9,001 bases of DNA from Chloroflexota bacterium (GTDB taxonomy: Bacteria; Chloroflexota; Anaerolineae; Caldilineales; Caldilineaceae), in contig JAGWYN010000085.1 of assembly GCA_018969295.1 (NCBI GenBank), positions 1 through 9,001 of the forward strand. Direction: 5' to 3'. Both the position numbers and the translations under genes were made by a program. Position 1 is the first letter of the stretch. Each line of letters opens with the position of its first letter. Positions 5,630-9,001 of this stretch are shown piece by piece. The notes under the pieces are model-generated. The model was not told where the DNA came from and did not search any database. It saw only the letters and a program-made list of their open reading frames with translations.

Positions 5630-6688
5630 TCAGACAATTTTGAGCTTGGGCTCTGGCAGGATGTTCTGCACGCTGATTTTGGCGGCAACGACACGGGAAA
5701 AGTCGCGGAACGCTTTGGCGGTGGCACTTTCGGGGGCCAGGAGGACGATCGGTTCGCCGCTGTCGCCGCCGGCCCGCACCCGGGCATCGAGCGGAATCTG
5801 GGCCAGGAAGTCGACCCGAAGCTTGCGGGCAGCGTCCAGACCGCCGCCGCTGCCGAAAATTTCACCGGACATGTTCTCCACCACCCCCAGGATCGGGACC
5901 TCCAGCCGTTCGAAGGCGCGGGCCCCGCGCAGGGCATCGCTCACCGCCACCGCCTGTGGCCCGGTCACAATGATCCCGCCGGTGAGTGGAACGCTCTGCG
6001 CCAGGCTGAGTTGGGCATCCCCAGTGCCGGGTGGCAGATCGACGATCAGGTAGTCCAGGGCTCCCCATTGGACATCGGTGAACAGCTGCTGGATCGCCTT
6101 GTGCAGCATCGGCCCACGCCAGACAACGGCTTCCCCTTCTGGCATCAGAAAACCCATGCTGATCACTTCGACGCCGTACCGCTCGAAGGGGATCATCTTG
6201 TTGTTGTCGATGCGAGGCCGACCCGACAGCCCAAACATCATCGGGATATTGGGCCCGTAGATGTCGGCGTCCAACACGCCGACCTTGGCCCCGTCCAGCG
6301 TCAGACTGACTGCCAGGTTGGTGCTGACCGTGCTTTTGCCTACCCCTCCTTTGCCGGAGGCGACGGCGACGATGTTCTTGACCGGAATGTTCAATTTGCC
6401 GATGATCCGGTGATCCTGGCGTACGTCGGCGGTGAAACGAACGTTCACCTGGGTCACCCCTCCCAATGCCTGGACCGCCGCAGTGGCCTCCTGCTCCATG
6501 CGGGCCCGCAACGGACAGGCGGGTGTGGTCAGCACGATCGTGAAGCCCACCTCGCCCCCATGAACCGTCAGGTCGCGGATCATGTTGAGCGTGACCAGAT
6601 CCTGGTGAAGTTCGGGTTCCTGTACGGTGCGCAACGCCTGCATCACCGCTGCGGGCGTCAGGCCATTTTGTAAACTGCTGTCGGACAT
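5630..6688 (-). CDS. mrp: Mrp/ApbC-family P-loop ATPase (Fe-S carrier type)
   Basis: The product has 352 residues, a usual length for Mrp. Residues ~10-85 form a MIP18/DUF59-type domain with the TTPACPL motif (C58). The MinD-like ATPase domain starts near 100 with the deviant Walker A SGKGGVGKST (111-120), then VLDADIYGPN (138-147), the Walker B-like YLIVDLPPGTGD (213-224) and IFGSGGG (277-283). Mrp/NBP35 proteins bind and transfer [4Fe-4S] clusters to apo-proteins in the cytoplasm. The CxxC that normally follows ENMS and bridges the cluster is absent: ENMS runs straight into GEIFGSGGG, and C58 is the only cysteine in the protein. The start is set at 6688, with AAGGA 8 nt upstream. The gene converges on ATL with a 20-nt gap. 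I see no convincing promoter upstream. Confidence 0.9.
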   Translation of the reverse strand: MSDSSLQNGLTPAAVMQALRTVQEPELHQDLVTLNMIRDLTVHGGEVGFTIVLTTPACPLRARMEQEATAAVQALGGVTQVNVRFTADVRQDHRIIGKLNIPVKNIVAVASGKGGVGKSTVSTNLAVSLTLDGAKVGVLDADIYGPNIPMMFGLSGRPRIDNNKMIPFERYGVEVISMGFLMPEGEAVVWRGPMLHKAIQQLFTDVQWGALDYLIVDLPPGTGDAQLSLAQSVPLTGGIIVTGPQAVAVSDALRGARAFERLEVPILGVVENMSGEIFGSGGGLDAARKLRVDFLAQIPLDARVRAGGDSGEPIVLLAPESATAKAFRDFSRVVAAKISVQNILPEPKLKIV

Positions 6689-6941
6689 GATGGTTTTCCT
6701 TGTTGGTAGATCCAGCCACTCCGCACAGGTGGCAGGTCGCTTTGCGCTCGTCTGGATGTGAGCGTACTCAGTTGCCAAGCAATTCTCGGTAAAGTTTATC
6801 ACGAATCCGGCCCAGATACCTTGTCCCAGCACCCCTGAACAATTTCAAAGTTGCCCGCCCGCTGTGATAGCATAGATGTAGGATAGAATATCTGGTTTGG
6901 ATCGAGGATCTGTTGGATCGATACTCAGTGGAGTCAAGCCT
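6689..6941. other. Divergent intergenic region, mrp / Trm112-like
   Basis: These 253 bases separate two divergent genes. I find no gene or RNA here. TTGGATCGA occurs twice 16 bp apart (6897-6905, 6913-6921), just upstream of the plus-strand gene. A -10-like TAGAAT (6884-6889) has no good -35 partner. TACTCAGT occurs at both ends of the region (6764-6771 and 6922-6929). Confidence 0.5.
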
Positions 6942-7286
6942 ATGAAAGCGTTTTTCAAGTTTCTCTTTTTTGCTCTTTTTGTGGCAGGAGTCGTCTATGT
7001 GTTCAAACAACTTCTGGCACCGGCAGACAGTGCCCCAGCCACAAACGGCGTGTTGCCGTCACAGCCTGTGAAAAGCCTGGATGAAGCGCCGCTCGGCGGC
7101 AAGATCAGCGATGAGTTGCTCAAAATTTTGGTCTGCCCCGAAGACAAGGGGCCGCTGCAGCTGGTCGAGGAGGGGAAGTTCCTGTTCAACCCGCGCAACG
7201 GCTACAAATATCCGATCCGCAACGGGATTCCGGTCATGCTGATCGAAGAGGGTAAAAAGTACCGCGACCCCAGTTTTGTCGCCTAG
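6942..7286 (+). CDS. Membrane-anchored Trm112/UPF0434-like small protein
   Basis: The product has 114 residues. Residues ~4-22 are a single hydrophobic helix (FFKFLFFALFVAGVVYVF) with lysines on both sides. A low-complexity linker (25-52) follows, then a Trm112-like domain (55-107): ISDELLKILVCPEDKGPL, FNPRNGYKYPIRNGIPVMLIEEG. Cytosolic Trm112/YcaR proteins activate methyltransferases or have unknown roles; a membrane-tethered form is uncommon. Only one cysteine (C65) remains, so a four-Cys zinc site is absent, as in UPF0434 members. The start is ATG 6942, with GGAG 8 nt upstream (6930-6933). The gene stands alone between mrp and pepT. The fold assignment is fairly firm; the function is unknown. 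Confidence 0.82.
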   Translation: MKAFFKFLFFALFVAGVVYVFKQLLAPADSAPATNGVLPSQPVKSLDEAPLGGKISDELLKILVCPEDKGPLQLVEEGKFLFNPRNGYKYPIRNGIPVMLIEEGKKYRDPSFVA

Positions 7287-7300
7287 CCCCCTGGCAACGA

Positions 7301-7345
7301 AACAGGCTCGGCCTGTTCCCCTGCGCTGGGGCCAGAACGAGCCTG
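7301..7345 (+). terminator. Strong hairpin downstream of the Trm112-like gene
   Basis: AACAGGC-TCG-GCCTGTT (7301-7317) is a perfect 7-bp hairpin 14 nt after the stop codon. An alternative, larger structure pairs CAGGCTCG (7303-7310) with CGAGCCTG (7338-7345), with CTG/CAG and CCCC/GGGG stacked inside. No T run follows, so it may be a Rho-independent-like end without a U-tract, a processing signal, or part of the pepT leader. Confidence 0.4.
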
Positions 7346-7440
7346 CTCCAATCAAAGCGGGCAGGTGCGTGCGACGCCAGCTAAATTCCTGCGGCGGTGC
7401 ATCCTCCTGCCCTCTGCTGTATCCAAAGTGAGACAGGTGC

Positions 7441-8733
7441 ATGCAAATCCATGAGTTTGTCGGCGAACTGGAAGAGCGTCTGCTCCGGTACGCCTCCATC
7501 GACACGCAGGCGAACGAACAGTCTGCCACCTCACCCAGCACAGCCCAGCAGTACAATCTGTTGAAGTTGCTGGTCGAGGAGTTGCAGGAGATCGGGGCAC
7601 AGGAGGTGGTGTTGACCCCCTATGGGGCGGTCTTGGCCAGAATTCCGGCTACGGTGCAGTTGCCGTCTCCGACAGTTGCCTTTTTGGCCCATGTGGACAC
7701 GGCTCCGGCATTTCATGCCAGCGGGGTCAAGCCGATTGTCCACCGCGCCTACGCTGGGGGGGAGATCGTGTTGCCCGACGAGCCGAGCGCACTGCTTTCG
7801 CCTGCGAACTCCCCGTATCTGGCCCAGAAGATCGGCGAAGACATCATCACTGCCAGCGGCAAAACCTTGCTGGGCGCGGACGACAAAGCGGGGGTCGCTA
7901 TCTTGATGACGATGGCGCGCCATCTGCTGCAGAATCCTTCGATCCCCCACGGGCCGCTGCGGCTTGCCTTCACGCCAGACGAGGAGATCGGTCGCGGGGT
8001 GCACAGCAGCTTGCCTGGCGATCTCGCTGCCCACTTTGCCTACACGCTGGACGGTGCCGAGGTGGGGGAGGTCGTCTACGAGACGTTTTCGGCGGACAAG
8101 GCGACTGTCAAAATTCAGGGGGTGTCGACCCATCCCGGTACTGCCAAGGACAAGCTGGTCAACGCCCTGCATCTGGCCGCCCGAATCGTCGAAACTTTGC
8201 CGCAGGTGACCCGGACCCCGGAGACCACGGATGGGCGCCAGGGCTTTATTCATGTCTATCAGATGAGCGGCAGCGCAGCGGAAGCCGAACTGCACTGTAT
8301 TTTGCGTGATTTCGAGCTGGAAGGGTTGGCGGCCCACGGCGCTTTGCTGCAGCAGGTCTGCGCGGTGGTGCAGGCGACTGAGCCGCGCGCCCGGATTACC
8401 TGCACGATCACGCAGCAGTACCGCAACATGCGCTACTGGCTGGAAAAAGACATGCGCCCGGTCGAATTGGCGCGCGCAGCCTGTCTTCAGCTGGGTATCG
8501 AGCCATTTTCCCCGCCTGTACGCGGGGGGACTGATGGCTCCCGGCTGACCGAGCTGGGGCTGCCGACCCCGAACCTTTTCACCGGCATGCAGAACATTCA
8601 CGGTCCGTTGGAATGGATCAGTGTGCAAGACATGGCGCGCTCGACCGCCGTCTGTCTCCAGCTGGTGCAGCTCTGGGGCCAGGAACGCTCTGGGGATGTA
8701 CCGCCGGGCTCTCCCCCCGTCAGGGCTGCGTGA
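7441..8733 (+). CDS. pepT: Peptidase T (tripeptide aminopeptidase), M20B
   Basis: This 430-residue dinuclear zinc aminopeptidase removes N-terminal residues from tripeptides in the cytoplasm. All catalytic parts are in place: AHVDTAP (H84 ligand, D86), LLGADDKAG (bridging D147), TPDEEIGRG (general base E181, ligand E182), YTLDGAEVGE (D204) and TGMQNIHGPLEW (H387). STHPGTAKDKLVNA (229-242) lies in the dimerisation lid domain, including H231. RGGTDGSRL (361-369) is also typical. The length matches the family with a short Ser/Pro-rich tail. ATG 7441 is used because MQIHEFVGELEERLLRY fits the family N-terminus; only a weak AGG lies before it. It has 154 nt of its own upstream region containing the hairpin structures, and no clear promoter. 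Confidence 0.95.
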   Translation: MQIHEFVGELEERLLRYASIDTQANEQSATSPSTAQQYNLLKLLVEELQEIGAQEVVLTPYGAVLARIPATVQLPSPTVAFLAHVDTAPAFHASGVKPIVHRAYAGGEIVLPDEPSALLSPANSPYLAQKIGEDIITASGKTLLGADDKAGVAILMTMARHLLQNPSIPHGPLRLAFTPDEEIGRGVHSSLPGDLAAHFAYTLDGAEVGEVVYETFSADKATVKIQGVSTHPGTAKDKLVNALHLAARIVETLPQVTRTPETTDGRQGFIHVYQMSGSAAEAELHCILRDFELEGLAAHGALLQQVCAVVQATEPRARITCTITQQYRNMRYWLEKDMRPVELARAACLQLGIEPFSPPVRGGTDGSRLTELGLPTPNLFTGMQNIHGPLEWISVQDMARSTAVCLQLVQLWGQERSGDVPPGSPPVRAA

Positions 8734-8866
8734 GCAGATACCGCAGCAAAAGCATGAACCTGTTGGGCTGCTGCCCGGCTGTCTGCGCGAGCACAGCGTC
8801 TGCAAGAGACCGTGCGCGTCACCGTGCGCGAGGCCAGGACGCAGGGCCTGGCGGGGCTCCCAGGGC

Positions 8867-9001
8867 AATCGCGTCTCGACCCTGCTCTTTCTCAATAGGA
8901 TCGCCCTGCTCGCCTACACCCTCCTCCAGCGCCAGATGCAGCAACGGGGCATTCAACTGACCACCCGTCGTCTCATTCAGCGGCTGGAGCCTCTCACGAT
9001 C
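8867..9001 (+). pseudogene. Probable IS transposase C-terminal remnant, runs off window
   Basis: The frame starting at 8867 reads NRVSTLLFLNRIALLAY and then TLLQRQMQQRGIQLTTRRLI, followed by QRLEPLTI to the edge. This resembles the C-terminal region of IS4/IS1634-type DDE transposases (RVEALLFL..ALLVYALLER..., then TTRR). The same frame is open back to the end of pepT, but I do not recognise 8734-8866 as transposase and see no start codon with a ribosome binding site. No DDE residues or inverted repeats are visible. It may be a decayed element or a frameshifted one whose 5' part is lost. The assignment is from pattern memory only. Confidence 0.45.

Noticed and set aside
5606..6673. Open frame of 355 codons on the plus strand
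   Set aside because: It is antisense to mrp, whose P-loop motifs prove the minus strand is coding.
7531..8895. Open frame of 454 codons on the minus strand
   Set aside because: It is antisense to pepT and rich in Arg, Gln and His; pepT has every catalytic residue.
8613..8960. 115-codon plus-strand frame overlapping the pepT end
   Set aside because: Its translation is Ser/Arg/Ala-rich without family features; the neighbouring frame from 8867 has the transposase-like sequence.

Overview
The window is GC-rich, densely coding bacterial DNA with ten recognisable genes and a probable transposase remnant. The mix suggests an aerobic bacterium, and my best guess is Chloroflexota (Caldilinea-like). 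It combines heme A synthase, a DUF2256 gene next to a cyanobacterial-type FAD-binding photolyase relative, an Mrp ATPase without its usual CxxC, and a Trm112-like protein. That placement is inference: no rRNA or tRNA is present to test it.

Layout. 1-1160 (+) is the 3' part of a surface or secreted protein gene. A 12-bp tandem repeat encoding EPTA units is followed by three Ig/cadherin-like domains. It converges with a minus-strand cluster, 3636 down to 1172: a small zinc-ribbon DUF2256 protein, a photolyase/cryptochrome-like flavoprotein with permuted domain order, and heme A synthase (ctaA). The two convergent stop codons lie in the arms of one small terminator hairpin. From a shared promoter region near 3640-3742 an exported rhodanese gene runs the other way (3743-4180). 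A second plus-strand unit (4397-5609) holds a DapA-superfamily lyase/aldolase overlapping an alkyltransferase-like (ATL) DNA-repair gene. This unit converges with an Mrp/ApbC-type P-loop ATPase (6688-5630, minus). A divergent gene for a membrane-anchored Trm112-like protein (6942-7286) comes next, then a complete pepT (7441-8733). The last ~270 bases hold what looks like the C-terminal part of an IS transposase, running off the window.

How the genes relate. Two loci touch DNA repair (the photolyase-like protein with DUF2256, and ATL) and one serves respiration (heme A for cytochrome oxidase). The rest look like housekeeping genes, and no single pathway unites the window. The part most worth pursuing is the DUF2256/photolyase pair. 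The flavoprotein carries its FAD-binding helical domain first and an apparent Rossmann-like photolyase domain last. It also has four cysteines spaced like the [4Fe-4S] ligands of FeS-type bacterial photolyases. No CRISPR array, tRNA, rRNA, phage or defence island was seen.
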